64,000 bases of DNA from Saccharopolyspora spinosa NRRL 18395 (GTDB taxonomy: Bacteria > Actinomycetota > Actinomycetes > Mycobacteriales > Pseudonocardiaceae), in assembly GCF_000194155.1 (NCBI RefSeq), contig NZ_GL877878.1, positions 3,565,557-3,629,556 of the forward strand. The letters are read 5' to 3'. The position numbers were made by a program, and so were the translations under genes. Below, in pieces: positions 33,570-42,312 of the stretch. Every line of letters starts with the position of its first letter. Within the stretch, counting starts at the first letter, position 1. The notes under the pieces are model-generated. The model worked only from the letters and a program-made list of their open reading frames with translations, had not been told where the DNA came from and made no database searches.

Positions 33570-34445
33570 TCAGAGCAGTGCGAGAAGCGCGTGCAGGGCC
33601 GGATTGTCGTTCGCGTGGCGCCAAACCAGGTGCAGTTCCACCGGATCCGGTTCGGGCAGCCGGAGCGACCGGAAGGTCACGCCCTCGAGGTGCAACCGGG
33701 CCGCGGTGGCGGGCACCAGGGCGCTGCCGAGGCCGACCTGGACCAGCGCCAGGGCGGTGTGGATCTGGCTGACGTACTGCACGTAGGTCGGCTGCACGTC
33801 GGCGTTCCCGAAGGTGGTGACGAGCAGTTCGTGGAAGTACCTCGATTCCGTCGGCGAGTACATCACCAGGTCGGCACCGTGGAATTCCGCTAGTTCCAGG
33901 GGTCGCGAACCGCCGGCGAGCGGATGCCCCTCCGGCAGCGCCGCCAGCAGCGGCTCCGCGCGGAACTCGCGCGACGCCAGCTCGGTTCGCGCGATCGGGG
34001 GGCGCGCGAGCCCGAGGTCCAGCGAGCCACCCGACAGCCGTTCGATCTGGTCGCGGGTGACCAACTCGTGCAACGTGACGTCCACGTGCGGCAGGTGTTC
34101 GCGAACGGTGGCCAGCACGCCGCCAAGCACCCCGTACGCCGAGGTCGCGGTGAAGCCGAACCGGATGATGCCTTCCTGGCCCAGGGTCACCCGCCGCACC
34201 GCCAGCGCGGCGTTCTCGGCCTCGTGCAGGAGACGTCGCGCGTCCTGCAGGAACGCGCGACCCGCGGGGGTCAGCCGCACGATGCGGCTGGTGCGGTCGA
34301 ACAGCTGAACTTTGAGTTGCTTCTCCAGCTGCTGGATCTGCCGCGTAAGCGGCGGTTGGGTCATGCGCAGGCGCTGCGCGGCGCGGCCGAAGTGCTGCTC
34401 CTCGGCGACCGCGACGAAGCCGGTGAGCTGGTTGAAGGTGAACAT
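33570..34445 (-). CDS. LysR-family regulator
   Basis: The protein has 291 residues from ATG 34445. The N-terminal winged helix ([43 protein letters not shown]) is canonical. The effector domain (residues about 90-291) includes LGLARPPI and a GLGSALVP turn. It lies between fragments of sugar-acid catabolism genes and may be an orphaned regulator of that locus. Confidence 0.85.
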   Translation of the reverse strand: MFTFNQLTGFVAVAEEQHFGRAAQRLRMTQPPLTRQIQQLEKQLKVQLFDRTSRIVRLTPAGRAFLQDARRLLHEAENAALAVRRVTLGQEGIIRFGFTATSAYGVLGGVLATVREHLPHVDVTLHELVTRDQIERLSGGSLDLGLARPPIARTELASREFRAEPLLAALPEGHPLAGGSRPLELAEFHGADLVMYSPTESRYFHELLVTTFGNADVQPTYVQYVSQIHTALALVQVGLGSALVPATAARLHLEGVTFRSLRLPEPDPVELHLVWRHANDNPALHALLALL

Positions 34446-34589
34446 CGATGCCGTCCCGGTATCGGCGAAGCATTGTTGGACTTGGGCTTGCATTGATAGC
34501 CCACCTTAGTGTCATCCCCAGCCGTTCCGGCCACCCCGCGCTTGGTCACCCCGGAACCGATCTTCAGCAGCCACAACACCCCGGCCAGC

Positions 34590-34888
34590 ACCGGCGAGTT
34601 CTTCTCGCGGACCCCGGCCGAGGTCGAGTCCGTGTTCACCGCCGCCGGGGCACACCCGATGAGCTGGCGGTGATCGCCCCCGCCGGATACGGCACCGCGA
34701 TGGCCGTGGACATGGCCCGCGCCGCCGAACGCGCCGGCGCCGACGGCCTGCTCCCCCGTACCTCAACGAAGCCGACTAGGAAGGACTGGCCACCCATGCG
34801 CGCGGTCTGCGCTGCCACCAGCCTCGGCGTGATCGTCTACAGCCCGCCAACGCCGTCTACGACTACGCAGCGGCAACCGGACGCATGA
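34590..34888 (+). pseudogene. Decayed DapA/KdgD-like 5-dehydro-4-deoxyglucarate dehydratase
   Basis: Fragments of one protein are spread over different frames: [19 protein letters not shown], then [40 protein letters not shown] (followed by a stop), [16 protein letters not shown] and [13 protein letters not shown]. Together they match the middle of KdgD-type dehydratases of the DapA superfamily. Several indels and a stop make it non-functional. Confidence 0.6.
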
Positions 34889-34977
34889 CGCGGTCGTAGT
34901 GCTCCGGAGGTGCTTCGCCGCCCATCTCGGTTGACACTCCGGTCCAGTTCCGAATTCCCGACCGACGGAGTGGACCA

Positions 34978-35877
34978 GTGAGCCTAGACGACGCACGCGC
35001 GGTGGCCGACGCCGTTCTGTTCGAAGGATATCTGCTGTACCCGTACCGGGCTTCGGCGTTGAAGAACCGGATGCGCTGGCAGTTCGGCGTGCTGGCACCG
35101 CCCGGCGAGGAATCCGAACCCTCGTTCGCCCGCACGGAGTGCTTGCTGGTCGCGCAGCCGGGCGCGGAACTCGAAGTGCTGGTGCGCTGCCTGCAGTTGC
35201 GCACTCGCAAGGCTGAACCCGATTGGGACGAAGGCAGCCTGCGCGAGATCGTTGCGACGGTCGAACTCAATCGACACGACGTCGCAGCGGATATCCCGTT
35301 CGAAGTGCCGGGCGGCGAGAACAAGCGCGAACGCTGGCTGCCGTTGCGCGGGACGATCGGCATCCGCACGACTTCGATCGGGGGAGGTTTGCAGCGCCTG
35401 GCGGTCGTAGTCGAGAACCGGACGCAGCGGAACCCCCGTTCGCACTCGACGCGCGAAGGCATGCTGCGGAGCTCGCTGGTTTCGGCGCACACCGTGCTTG
35501 CGGTGCGCGGCGCGCATTTCATCTCGCTGCTGGATCCACCCGAAGGCGTTCGCGAGGCCGCGCAAACGTGCCGCAACGAGCACACCTGGCCGGTGCTCGT
35601 CGGGGAGCAGGGGCGACGAGACGTGGTGTTGTCCGCGCCGATCATCCTCTACGACTACCCGGCGATCGCCCCGCAGAGCCCGGGAGATCTGTTCGATGCC
35701 ACGGAGATCGACGAAATCCTCATGCTGCGCACGATGACGCTCACCGACGACGAGAAGCGCGAGGCCCGGGAAACCGATCCCAAGGCCGCGGAGATCATCG
35801 ACCGCGCGGAGCGGCTCTCCGCGGAGCAGCTCTCCCGGTTGCACGGCACCATGCGCTACCCGGGCGGCAGTCGATGA
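34978..35877 (+). CDS. Hydrogenase-cluster conserved protein, unknown
   Basis: The protein has 299 residues from GTG 34978 with a GGAG site. It is mixed alpha/beta with LFEGYLLYPYRASALKNRMRWQFGVL at the start and a helical Asp/Glu-rich C-terminus. Synteny places it first in the hydrogenase operon, and its stop overlaps the maturation protease start, so the two are translated together. It may help cofactor or subunit assembly. No catalytic motif or transmembrane segment was seen. A TTGACA at 34931 could be part of the operon promoter. Confidence 0.65.
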   Translation: MSLDDARAVADAVLFEGYLLYPYRASALKNRMRWQFGVLAPPGEESEPSFARTECLLVAQPGAELEVLVRCLQLRTRKAEPDWDEGSLREIVATVELNRHDVAADIPFEVPGGENKRERWLPLRGTIGIRTTSIGGGLQRLAVVVENRTQRNPRSHSTREGMLRSSLVSAHTVLAVRGAHFISLLDPPEGVREAAQTCRNEHTWPVLVGEQGRRDVVLSAPIILYDYPAIAPQSPGDLFDATEIDEILMLRTMTLTDDEKREARETDPKAAEIIDRAERLSAEQLSRLHGTMRYPGGSR

Positions 35878-36362
35878 CGGGACCGCGAATCCTGATCGCA
35901 GGGGTGGGAAACGTGTTCCTCGGCGACGACGGTTTCGGCGTCGCGGTCGCCGACCGGCTGGCCTGCGAACCACCGGAGGGCGCACGGGTCGCGGACTTCG
36001 GAATCCGCGGCATGCACCTGGCGTACGAACTCATGGACGGGTACGACCTGCTGATCCTCGTCGACGCGGTGGCGCGCGGCGAGGAACCCGGAACCGTCTC
36101 GGTCATCGAACCGGACCTGGCGGCGATCGAACCCGCCGCCGGCGTGGACAGCCACGGCATGAACCCGGATGCGGTCCTCGCCTGCTGCAAGGGCTTCAAC
36201 GTGCCGCTGGGCCGCGTCCTGGTCGTCGGGTGCGAACCCGCGGACTGCTCGTGCCGGTGGGGACTCACCGAACGGGTGGCCGAATCCGTCGGATCAGCCG
36301 AGAGAACCGTGCGGAACCTGGTCGCCGACGCGATCGATGCCGGAGCCCGAACCACCAGCTAG
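35874..36362 (+). CDS. [NiFe] hydrogenase maturation protease (HyaD/HybD family)
   Basis: The protein has 162 residues and the M52 peptidase signature GVGNVFLGDDGFG. It retains acidic residues at both expected nickel-sensing positions (the GDD pair and ILVDAV) and a His in DSHGMNPDAV. It should remove the C-terminal peptide of the large subunit after nickel insertion. Its ATG overlaps the upstream stop. A degenerate paralogue is encoded at 41416. Confidence 0.8.
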   Translation: MTGPRILIAGVGNVFLGDDGFGVAVADRLACEPPEGARVADFGIRGMHLAYELMDGYDLLILVDAVARGEEPGTVSVIEPDLAAIEPAAGVDSHGMNPDAVLACCKGFNVPLGRVLVVGCEPADCSCRWGLTERVAESVGSAERTVRNLVADAIDAGARTTS

Positions 36363-36490
36363 CGCATGATCCTGCTGCTGCGCCGCACAGATGGACTTAC
36401 GGTGGCGGCGGGCCTCGCCGCCACGGTCGGCCGTCAGGGGGAGCCGACGATGTGAAGTGGTTGGCGGGAACCGGAAATCCGGAGTGGCAT

Positions 36491-37525
36491 ATGAGTGCTG
36501 CGGCTACGCCGTCGAACATCGACGAGGTCCACATCCTCTGGACCTCGGAGGGCATGAGCTGCGATGGCGACACAGTGTCGGTGACCAACGCGACGCTGCC
36601 CAGCATCGAGGACGTGGTGCTGGGCGCGGTCCCGGGAATACCGAAGGTGCACCTGCACAACAAGGTGCTGGCATACGAGACCGGCGCGGACTTCATGGCC
36701 GCGTTCCACCAGGCCGACCGCGACGAGCTTGGCCCGTTCATCCTGGTCGTGGAGGGCTCCATCCCCAACGAGCGGATCAACGGCGACGGCTACTGGACGT
36801 CGATGGGAAACGACCCCGAGACCGGGGAGCCGCGCACCCTCAACAACTGGCTCGACCGGCTCGCGCCCAAGGCGTGGGCGGTGCTGGCGGCGGGCACCTG
36901 CGCAACCTACGGCGGGATCCACGCTATGGCCGGCAATCCGACGGGGTGCATGGGCCTGGCCGACTACCTCGGGGCGGATTTCCGCTCCGCTGGCGGGCTG
37001 CCGATCGTCAACGTCCCCGGCTGCCCGGTGCAACCGGACAACTTCATGGAGACCTTGCTGTGGTTGCTGCACCAGGCCGCAGGGCTGGCGCCGACCATCC
37101 CGCTGGACGAGCAACTGCGACCGACGTGGCTGTTCGGCAAGACCGTCCACGAAGGCTGCGACCGCGCCGGCTACTACGAGCAGGCCGACTTCGCACGTGA
37201 CTACAACTCGCCGAAGTGCCAGGTGAAGATCGGCTGCTGGGGACCGGTGGTCAACTGCAACGTCACCAAGCGCGGCTGGATGGACGGCATCGGCGGCTGC
37301 CCCAACGTGGGCGGGATCTGCATCGGCTGCACGATGCCGGGATTCCCGGACAAGTTCATGCCGTTCATGGACGAGCCACCCGGCGGCAGTTTCTCGTCGG
37401 GCATGCTGCGGGCGTACGGCCCGCTGGTCCGGAGCTTGCGGAGCATCACCAACCACAGCGCGAACCGAGAACCGAAGTGGCGGCACAACCGGGCCGAACT
37501 GACCAGCGGCTTCCAGCCGCGGTAG
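36491..37525 (+). CDS. hhyS: [NiFe] hydrogenase small subunit, group 1h-like
   Basis: The protein has 344 residues from ATG 36491 (GGAG six bases upstream); GTG 36452 is the alternative. The N-terminal motif reads SEGMSCDGD, with C24 followed by D27 in place of the usual second Cys. This CxxD proximal-cluster signature marks the oxygen-tolerant actinobacterial (group 1h, formerly group 5) enzymes. More Cys ligands follow (GTCATYGG, NVPGCPV, then GCPNVGGICIGC). No Tat signal or C-terminal anchor is visible, consistent with that group. It transfers electrons from the active site. Confidence 0.8.
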   Translation: MSAAATPSNIDEVHILWTSEGMSCDGDTVSVTNATLPSIEDVVLGAVPGIPKVHLHNKVLAYETGADFMAAFHQADRDELGPFILVVEGSIPNERINGDGYWTSMGNDPETGEPRTLNNWLDRLAPKAWAVLAAGTCATYGGIHAMAGNPTGCMGLADYLGADFRSAGGLPIVNVPGCPVQPDNFMETLLWLLHQAAGLAPTIPLDEQLRPTWLFGKTVHEGCDRAGYYEQADFARDYNSPKCQVKIGCWGPVVNCNVTKRGWMDGIGGCPNVGGICIGCTMPGFPDKFMPFMDEPPGGSFSSGMLRAYGPLVRSLRSITNHSANREPKWRHNRAELTSGFQPR

Positions 37526-37547
37526 CAGAGGTGGAGGTAGCAGCGGC

Positions 37548-39317
37548 ATGAGCGCGCAACAGCGGAACCTCGTCGAGGTGGAGTTCGATCCGATCACCCG
37601 GATCATCGGAAATCTCGGCATCTACACCAAAGTGGACTTCGACAACAGCGAGGTCGTCGAGTGCCGCAGCACCTCATCGCTGTTCCGTGGGTACAGCGTG
37701 TTCATGAAGGGCAAGGACCCGCGCGACGCCCACTTCATCACCAGCCGGATCTGCGGGATCTGCGGGGACAACCACGCGGTGTGCTCGATCTACGCGCAGA
37801 ACATGGCCTACGGCGTCAAGACCCCACCGCTGGGCGAGTGGATCATCAACCTCGGCGAGGCTGCCGAGTTCATGTTCGACCACACGATCTTCCAGGACAA
37901 CATGGTCTTCGTCGACTACTGCGAGAAGATGGTGTCGGAGACCAACCCGTCGCTGCTCCAGCGGGCCGAGCAGACCGATGCGCCGCGCGGGAACGTCCAC
38001 GGCCACCGCACGATCGCCGACATCATGCGGTCGTTCAACCCCTTCGAAGGCGAGACCTACAAGGCCGCGCTGGAGATGTCGCGCGTGACGCGCGAGATGT
38101 GCTGCCTGATGGAAGGGCGGCACGTGCACCCGTCGACGCTCTACCCGGGTGGGGTCGGCACGGTCGCCACCCCGCAGCTGTTCACCGACTACCAGGTGCG
38201 GCTGGTGCGGGTGCTGGACTTCATCAAGCGCGCGGTCGCGATGAACGACGACGTGTTCGACTTCTTCTACGAAGCCCTGCCCGGCTACGAGGAGGTCGGC
38301 CGGCGCCGCACCTTGCTGGGCTGTTGGGGGTGCTTCCAAGATCCCGACGTCGTCGACTACGACTACCGGAACATGAGCGAGTGGGGACGCTCGATGTTCG
38401 TGACCCCGGGGATCGTGGTCGACAACGAACTGCTGACCACCGATCTGGTCGACATCAACCTGGGCATGCGCATCCTGCTGGGCAGCTCCTACTACGAGGA
38501 CTGGGCGAACGAGCAGACGTTCGTGGACCGGGATCCGCTGGGGAACCCGGTCGACAAGCGCCACCCCTGGAACCAGACCACGCTCCCCCAGCCGCAGAAA
38601 CGCGAGCTCGACGGCGGGAAGTACAGCTGGGTGATGAGTCCGCGCTGGTTCGACGAGCGCTCCGGCGACCACCTCGCGCTGGACACCGGCGGCGGTCCGA
38701 TCGCGCGGCTGTGGGCCACCGCGCTCGCCGGGCGCGTCAACACGCCTTACGTGCGCTCCACGGGGCACAGCGTGCAGATCGACCTGCCCAAGGGGCAGTC
38801 ACTGCCGGACATGCAGCTGGAATGGCGCCCGCCGCAGTTCCCCAACACGTTGGAGCGCAACCGGGCGCGGATGTACTTCGTCGCCTACGCCGCTGGGATG
38901 GCGCAGTACTTCCTGGACCGCGCGCTGGCCGAAGTGCGGTCCGGCAACACCAAGGTGTTCGAGGACTTCAACGTCCCCGACGAGGCGATCGGCGTCGGCT
39001 TCCACGAAGCGGTCCGAGGCGTGCTGTCGCACCACTTGGTGATCCGGGACGGCAAGATCGCGAACTACCACCCGTACCCGCCGACGCCGTGGAACGCGAG
39101 CCCGCGCGACAGCTACGGCACTCCTGGCCCGTACGAGGACGCCGTGCAGGGCCAACCGATCTTCGAGGAGAACGGGCGCGACGAGTTCAAGGGCATCGAC
39201 ATCATGCGGACCGTGCGCAGCTTCGACCCGTGCCTGCCTTGCGGTGTGCACATGTACCTGGGTGGCGGGCGTGTGCTCGAACGAACGCACTCGCCGATGT
39301 TCGGCGCGGGCTCCTGA
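37548..39317 (+). CDS. hhyL: [NiFe] hydrogenase large subunit, group 1h-like
   Basis: The protein has 589 residues. The L1 motif TSRICGICGDNHA supplies C69 and C72, and the L2 motif DPCLPCGVH supplies C562 and C565, the four ligands of the Ni-Fe site. A 21-residue tail follows H568 and should be cleaved by the maturation protease. Both motifs fit the high-affinity atmospheric H2-oxidising group. It lies 22 bases after the small subunit gene. Confidence 0.85.
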   Translation: MSAQQRNLVEVEFDPITRIIGNLGIYTKVDFDNSEVVECRSTSSLFRGYSVFMKGKDPRDAHFITSRICGICGDNHAVCSIYAQNMAYGVKTPPLGEWIINLGEAAEFMFDHTIFQDNMVFVDYCEKMVSETNPSLLQRAEQTDAPRGNVHGHRTIADIMRSFNPFEGETYKAALEMSRVTREMCCLMEGRHVHPSTLYPGGVGTVATPQLFTDYQVRLVRVLDFIKRAVAMNDDVFDFFYEALPGYEEVGRRRTLLGCWGCFQDPDVVDYDYRNMSEWGRSMFVTPGIVVDNELLTTDLVDINLGMRILLGSSYYEDWANEQTFVDRDPLGNPVDKRHPWNQTTLPQPQKRELDGGKYSWVMSPRWFDERSGDHLALDTGGGPIARLWATALAGRVNTPYVRSTGHSVQIDLPKGQSLPDMQLEWRPPQFPNTLERNRARMYFVAYAAGMAQYFLDRALAEVRSGNTKVFEDFNVPDEAIGVGFHEAVRGVLSHHLVIRDGKIANYHPYPPTPWNASPRDSYGTPGPYEDAVQGQPIFEENGRDEFKGIDIMRTVRSFDPCLPCGVHMYLGGGRVLERTHSPMFGAGS

Positions 39318-39319
39318 CC

Positions 39320-39862
39320 ATGCCTTGGGACGCCGAGCAGGTCCGCGACGAGATCGTGCGCGCCGAGACGTTGCTCTCCGACCTGGGGTCCGGGTTGGAA
39401 CCTGTCGCGGGCAGGCATGCGATCGAGGCCGTGCAGGCAGTCGTCGGTCTGTACGGGGAATGCCTGGCGCGGTTGCTGCTGCACATTGAGCAGGCCGGAC
39501 ACCCCGAAGTCCTCGCCGACGTCGCCCGCGACGAACTGATCTCGCACCTGCTGCTGGTGCACGACCTGCATCCGGTCGGCATCGAGGGCCGGATCGGCAC
39601 CGCGCTGGCCGAGGTGGAGGACAATTTCGAACCCGGTTCTCTCGAGCTGCTCGACGTGCAGGACGGCGTTGCCCGAATCCGGGTGGCGGTTCGCGGCTGC
39701 CAGTCCACGGCCGCGCGGATGCGCACCTCCGTGGAAGAGGCGGTGATGGCTGCAGCACCGGAACTCGAAAGCGTGGAGATCGACGCCGCCGCGCCGCAGC
39801 GTTCCACCGTCATTCCCGTCGAAGACCTGTTCGCGACCGGGCGCCTGGCCGGGGAGAGGTGA
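39320..39862 (+). CDS. NifU-like domain protein of hydrogenase cluster
   Basis: The protein has 180 residues. The C-terminal 80 residues follow the NifU-like scaffold pattern (EVEDNFEPGSLELLDVQDGVARIRVAVRGC, TAARMRTSVEEAVMAAAPELESVEID). Only one Cys is present where classical domains have CxxC, so cluster binding may be altered or need a partner. It overlaps the following gene's earliest start. Confidence 0.65.
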   Translation: MPWDAEQVRDEIVRAETLLSDLGSGLEPVAGRHAIEAVQAVVGLYGECLARLLLHIEQAGHPEVLADVARDELISHLLLVHDLHPVGIEGRIGTALAEVEDNFEPGSLELLDVQDGVARIRVAVRGCQSTAARMRTSVEEAVMAAAPELESVEIDAAAPQRSTVIPVEDLFATGRLAGER

Positions 39863-39867
39863 GCACG

Positions 39868-40476
39868 ATGCCCTCGACGTTGCGGCAGCTCGCCCACCGC
39901 AGGCCCGCGCCGGGGGCCGGGCCCGCGCAGCGCTGCGATCTCTGCTCTGACGAGCTGCCCGACCAGCACAGTCACCTACTCAACACCGCCACCGGCGCCC
40001 TGTCGTGCACCTGTCCTGCGTGCAGCGTGCTGTTCGATCACCAGGCCGCCGGTGGTGGGCACTACCGCCGCATCCGCTCACGACCGCGACCGCTACCCGA
40101 GTTCGTGCTCGACGACGCGGCGTGGGCCCAGTTCGGCATCCCAGTCGGGTTGGCGTTCTTCGTGCACAACGCCGAAAGCGATCGCGTCACCGCGTTCTAC
40201 CCCAACCCGGTCGGCACCATGCGCGCCTCCGTCGATCCGGGCAGCTGGCGGTCGTTGGCCGAAATGAACCCCGAGCTGCCCGCGCTGGAAAGCGACGTCG
40301 AGGCGCTGCTGATCGATCGGCTCAGCAGTGGGTCGGCGGCGTGGCTGCTGCCACTGGACGAGTGCTACCGGCTGGTTGCGCTTCTGCGCACGCATTGGCG
40401 TGGTTTCAGCGGCGGCGACGAGGTCTGGCGGCAGGTCTCCGAGTTCTTCGCGAGCCTGCGCCAGGGCAGAACCTGA
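39868..40476 (+). CDS. DUF5947-like protein of hydrogenase cluster
   Basis: The protein has 202 residues with Cys and His groups RCDLCSDELPDQHSHLL and LSCTCPACSVLF, likely one zinc site, followed by a mixed alpha/beta region. This matches the DUF5947 type of protein encoded beside actinobacterial hydrogenases. ATG 39868 is preferred to GTG 39859, because GGGGAGAG is correctly spaced only for the former. Role unknown. Confidence 0.65.
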   Translation: MPSTLRQLAHRRPAPGAGPAQRCDLCSDELPDQHSHLLNTATGALSCTCPACSVLFDHQAAGGGHYRRIRSRPRPLPEFVLDDAAWAQFGIPVGLAFFVHNAESDRVTAFYPNPVGTMRASVDPGSWRSLAEMNPELPALESDVEALLIDRLSSGSAAWLLPLDECYRLVALLRTHWRGFSGGDEVWRQVSEFFASLRQGRT

Positions 40477-40485
40477 GGAGGAAAC

Positions 40486-40689
40486 GTGATCAAGGTCGGC
40501 AAACCACAAGTGCACCGCGACACTCCCGCGCACGTCCCGGGCGTTGAGCAGGGCAACCAGGTCGGGCACTACCAACGCCAGCCCGGACACCACCCGGATG
40601 GGACGGCTACGGCCCGCCGGTCCACCGGGATCGGCGCCGCGCGGCACAACCCCATCCTGTCGTCGATGCCGAACCTCTCGCCCGCTTGA
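40486..40689 (+). CDS. Small His/Gln-rich hydrogenase-cluster protein
   Basis: The protein has 67 residues starting MIKVGKPQVHRDTPAHVPGV, with clustered His and Gln (GNQVGHYQRQPGHHPDG). GTG 40486 follows GAGGAAAC. Six histidines in such a short protein hint at metal binding, which would suit a nickel enzyme cluster, but this is inference. Confidence 0.6.
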   Translation: MIKVGKPQVHRDTPAHVPGVEQGNQVGHYQRQPGHHPDGTATARRSTGIGAARHNPILSSMPNLSPA

Positions 40690-40768
40690 CCGATTCTGGT
40701 CCTGAAGGACCGGGAATTCCCTTCGGTCTCGCGGCCGAAAGGCTGGGTTTCCGGAGTTTGGAGTCTTA
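40690..40768 (+). promoter_or_regulatory. Intergenic hairpins inside the hydrogenase operon
   Basis: GGTCC (40698-40702) and GGACC (40707-40711) form a short hairpin with a TGAA loop, followed by CCCTTCGG and CCGAAAGG, which can form a second hairpin with a bulge. They may stabilise or attenuate the transcript between the two operon parts. Confidence 0.35.
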
Positions 40769-41419
40769 ATGACGGCACCCAGCGCCATGCCGGAGCTGGC
40801 CTTCGACATCACCGGCGCGGAACCGGTGCGGATGGCCGCAGTGCCCGCGCTGAGCTTCGAGCTCCACGTGCGTCGGGTCAGGGGAGGCTCCGTCCGGTCC
40901 ATCAACCTCACCACGGCGATCCGCATCGCTCCAGCCCGCCGCCGCTACCGCGCCGCGGAGCAGGAGGAGCTCGTGGAGCTCTTCGGCGTCCCCGAGCGCT
41001 GGGCGACGACGATGCGCCCGCTGCCCTGGGCGCGCCTGACCACCGTCGTCGGACCGTTCGACGACGACGTCGTGGTGCCGTTGCAGCTCGTCTGCACCGA
41101 CGATGTCGAACTCGCGGTCGCCAAGTACTTCCACGCGGTGCGCGATGCCGCCGTGCCACTGGATTTCCTGTTCAGCGGCACGATCTTCCACCTCGGTCCG
41201 GACGAGCGGTTGCGGACCACGCAGATCGACTGGTCCCAGGACACGACCTTCGACCTGGCGGCCGGCCTGTGGCACGAGGCGCTCGGCGGAACCCGATGGG
41301 TGCGGATGTCCGAGGACAGCTTCGCTCGTCTGCACGACTACCGGCGGGCTCGGGCCCTCGGCACGTGGGACGAGACGATCAGCGCACTGCTGGCGCGCAC
41401 CGAACAGGACGTTTCGTGA
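40769..41419 (+). CDS. DUF6084 hydrogenase-cluster protein
   Basis: The protein has 216 residues. It begins PELAFDITGAEPVRMAAVPALSFEL and continues with RYRAAEQEELVELFGVPERW and PVPLDFLFSGTIF-like strands, the DUF6084 pattern seen in actinobacterial [NiFe] hydrogenase loci. The protein is soluble and beta-rich. It is coupled to the next gene through a GTGA overlap. Its function is unknown; assembly of the enzyme complex is a reasonable guess from synteny. Confidence 0.7.
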   Translation: MTAPSAMPELAFDITGAEPVRMAAVPALSFELHVRRVRGGSVRSINLTTAIRIAPARRRYRAAEQEELVELFGVPERWATTMRPLPWARLTTVVGPFDDDVVVPLQLVCTDDVELAVAKYFHAVRDAAVPLDFLFSGTIFHLGPDERLRTTQIDWSQDTTFDLAAGLWHEALGGTRWVRMSEDSFARLHDYRRARALGTWDETISALLARTEQDVS

Positions 41420-42102
41420 CCCCGGGCGCGGATTCGGTGCCGACCAGCGGAATGCGGGTGCGCCTGCGGCCGGCACGTCGCGCCGACATCGTGGACATCG
41501 TTCTCGCGGGCAGGCTCGCCGAGGTCGAAGGCATCGAGCATGGTGCGGACGGCCGGATCTACGTGATCGTGTCCCTGCTCGGTGACACCGCGGTGGACCT
41601 CGGACCGATGAGCCAGCTCGGCCACCGGTTCTTCTTCTCCCCCGAAGAACTCGAACTGCTCCCCGGCGGAGGCGCGCGCCGGGTCTTGGTCGCCGGGGTC
41701 GGCGACATCTTCAGCTCCAGTGGAGACGGAGCGCATCGGATCACCGAAGACCTGCGCAGGTTGGACCTTCCACCAGGCGTGCGCGTCGCGAACTTCGGCA
41801 TCCGGTGGCAGGATTTGCTGCGCTCGCTGGAGGATTGCGACGCCGCGGTTCTGCTGTGCGCCGGTGCTGCCGGCGAAGTCCGTTCGATCGGGATCGCAGA
41901 TCTGCCGGGGTTCGCCCACTCGGGTGCGCAGCTTCAACCCGCAGTGGCACACCGGTGCGAGCGGATCATCTCGGTCGGCTGCGGTGGAACCGGTGGCGCT
42001 GGTCCGGCTGGACGAGCACTGGCCATCGAGGCTGTCATGTCCGTTGTGGACGCTCTGTTGGCTGATCGAGCTTTCGAAGGAGGAACCGTCGATGAAGGAT
42101 GA
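41416..42102 (+). CDS. Degenerate maturation-protease-like protein
   Basis: The protein has 228 residues. Residues about 10-85 are a beta-rich extension (DIVDIVLAGRLAEVEGIEHG). The rest resembles the M52 hydrogenase protease fold (RRVLVAGVGDIFSSSGDGAHRI, RVANFGIRWQDLLRSLEDCDAAVLLCAG). The acidic residues that bind nickel in HyaD/HybD are lost: the first lies in SSSG and the second is Cys. A chaperone or nickel-checkpoint role is possible. It overlaps the DUF6084 stop. Confidence 0.6.
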   Translation: MTPGADSVPTSGMRVRLRPARRADIVDIVLAGRLAEVEGIEHGADGRIYVIVSLLGDTAVDLGPMSQLGHRFFFSPEELELLPGGGARRVLVAGVGDIFSSSGDGAHRITEDLRRLDLPPGVRVANFGIRWQDLLRSLEDCDAAVLLCAGAAGEVRSIGIADLPGFAHSGAQLQPAVAHRCERIISVGCGGTGGAGPAGRALAIEAVMSVVDALLADRAFEGGTVDEG

Positions 42103-42223
42103 CATCCATGTGCTGCGCAAGGCGGTCCGCGTGGTTCTCGGCGCGCTGGCCGTGGCCGCGGCGGTGGTTCTCGCGCTGCAGGTGCCCGCGATCACGAGGT
42201 ACGTGAAAGCCGCTCGAATGTGA
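42092..42223 (+). CDS. 43-residue membrane protein (DUF6893-like)
   Basis: The protein has one transmembrane helix (VVLGALAVAAAVVLALQVP) and a short basic tail ending YVKAARM. It has a perfect AAGGAGG ribosome binding site. The layout matches DUF6893-like small proteins. In this cluster it might anchor a soluble component to the membrane, which is inference. It overlaps the upstream gene by 11 bases. Confidence 0.6.
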   Translation: MKDDIHVLRKAVRVVLGALAVAAAVVLALQVPAITRYVKAARM

Positions 42224-42312
42224 TTGCAGGGCAAGCAGATCGAGTTGTGCTCCGCACATGGCCGCCCTTAGCGTTGGTGCGCCGCACGATCGCGAGTGAG
42301 GATGTGACCCCG

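Noticed and set aside
33226..34515. 429-codon minus-strand frame over the LysR gene
   Set aside because: Only its last 92 codons make sense as protein (enolase-superfamily remnant); the rest is antiphase to LysR.
37661..39319. Long + strand frame overlapping the hydrogenase large subunit
   Set aside because: Out of phase with the conserved large subunit; only its 3' end (from 39320) is a real gene, the NifU-like protein.
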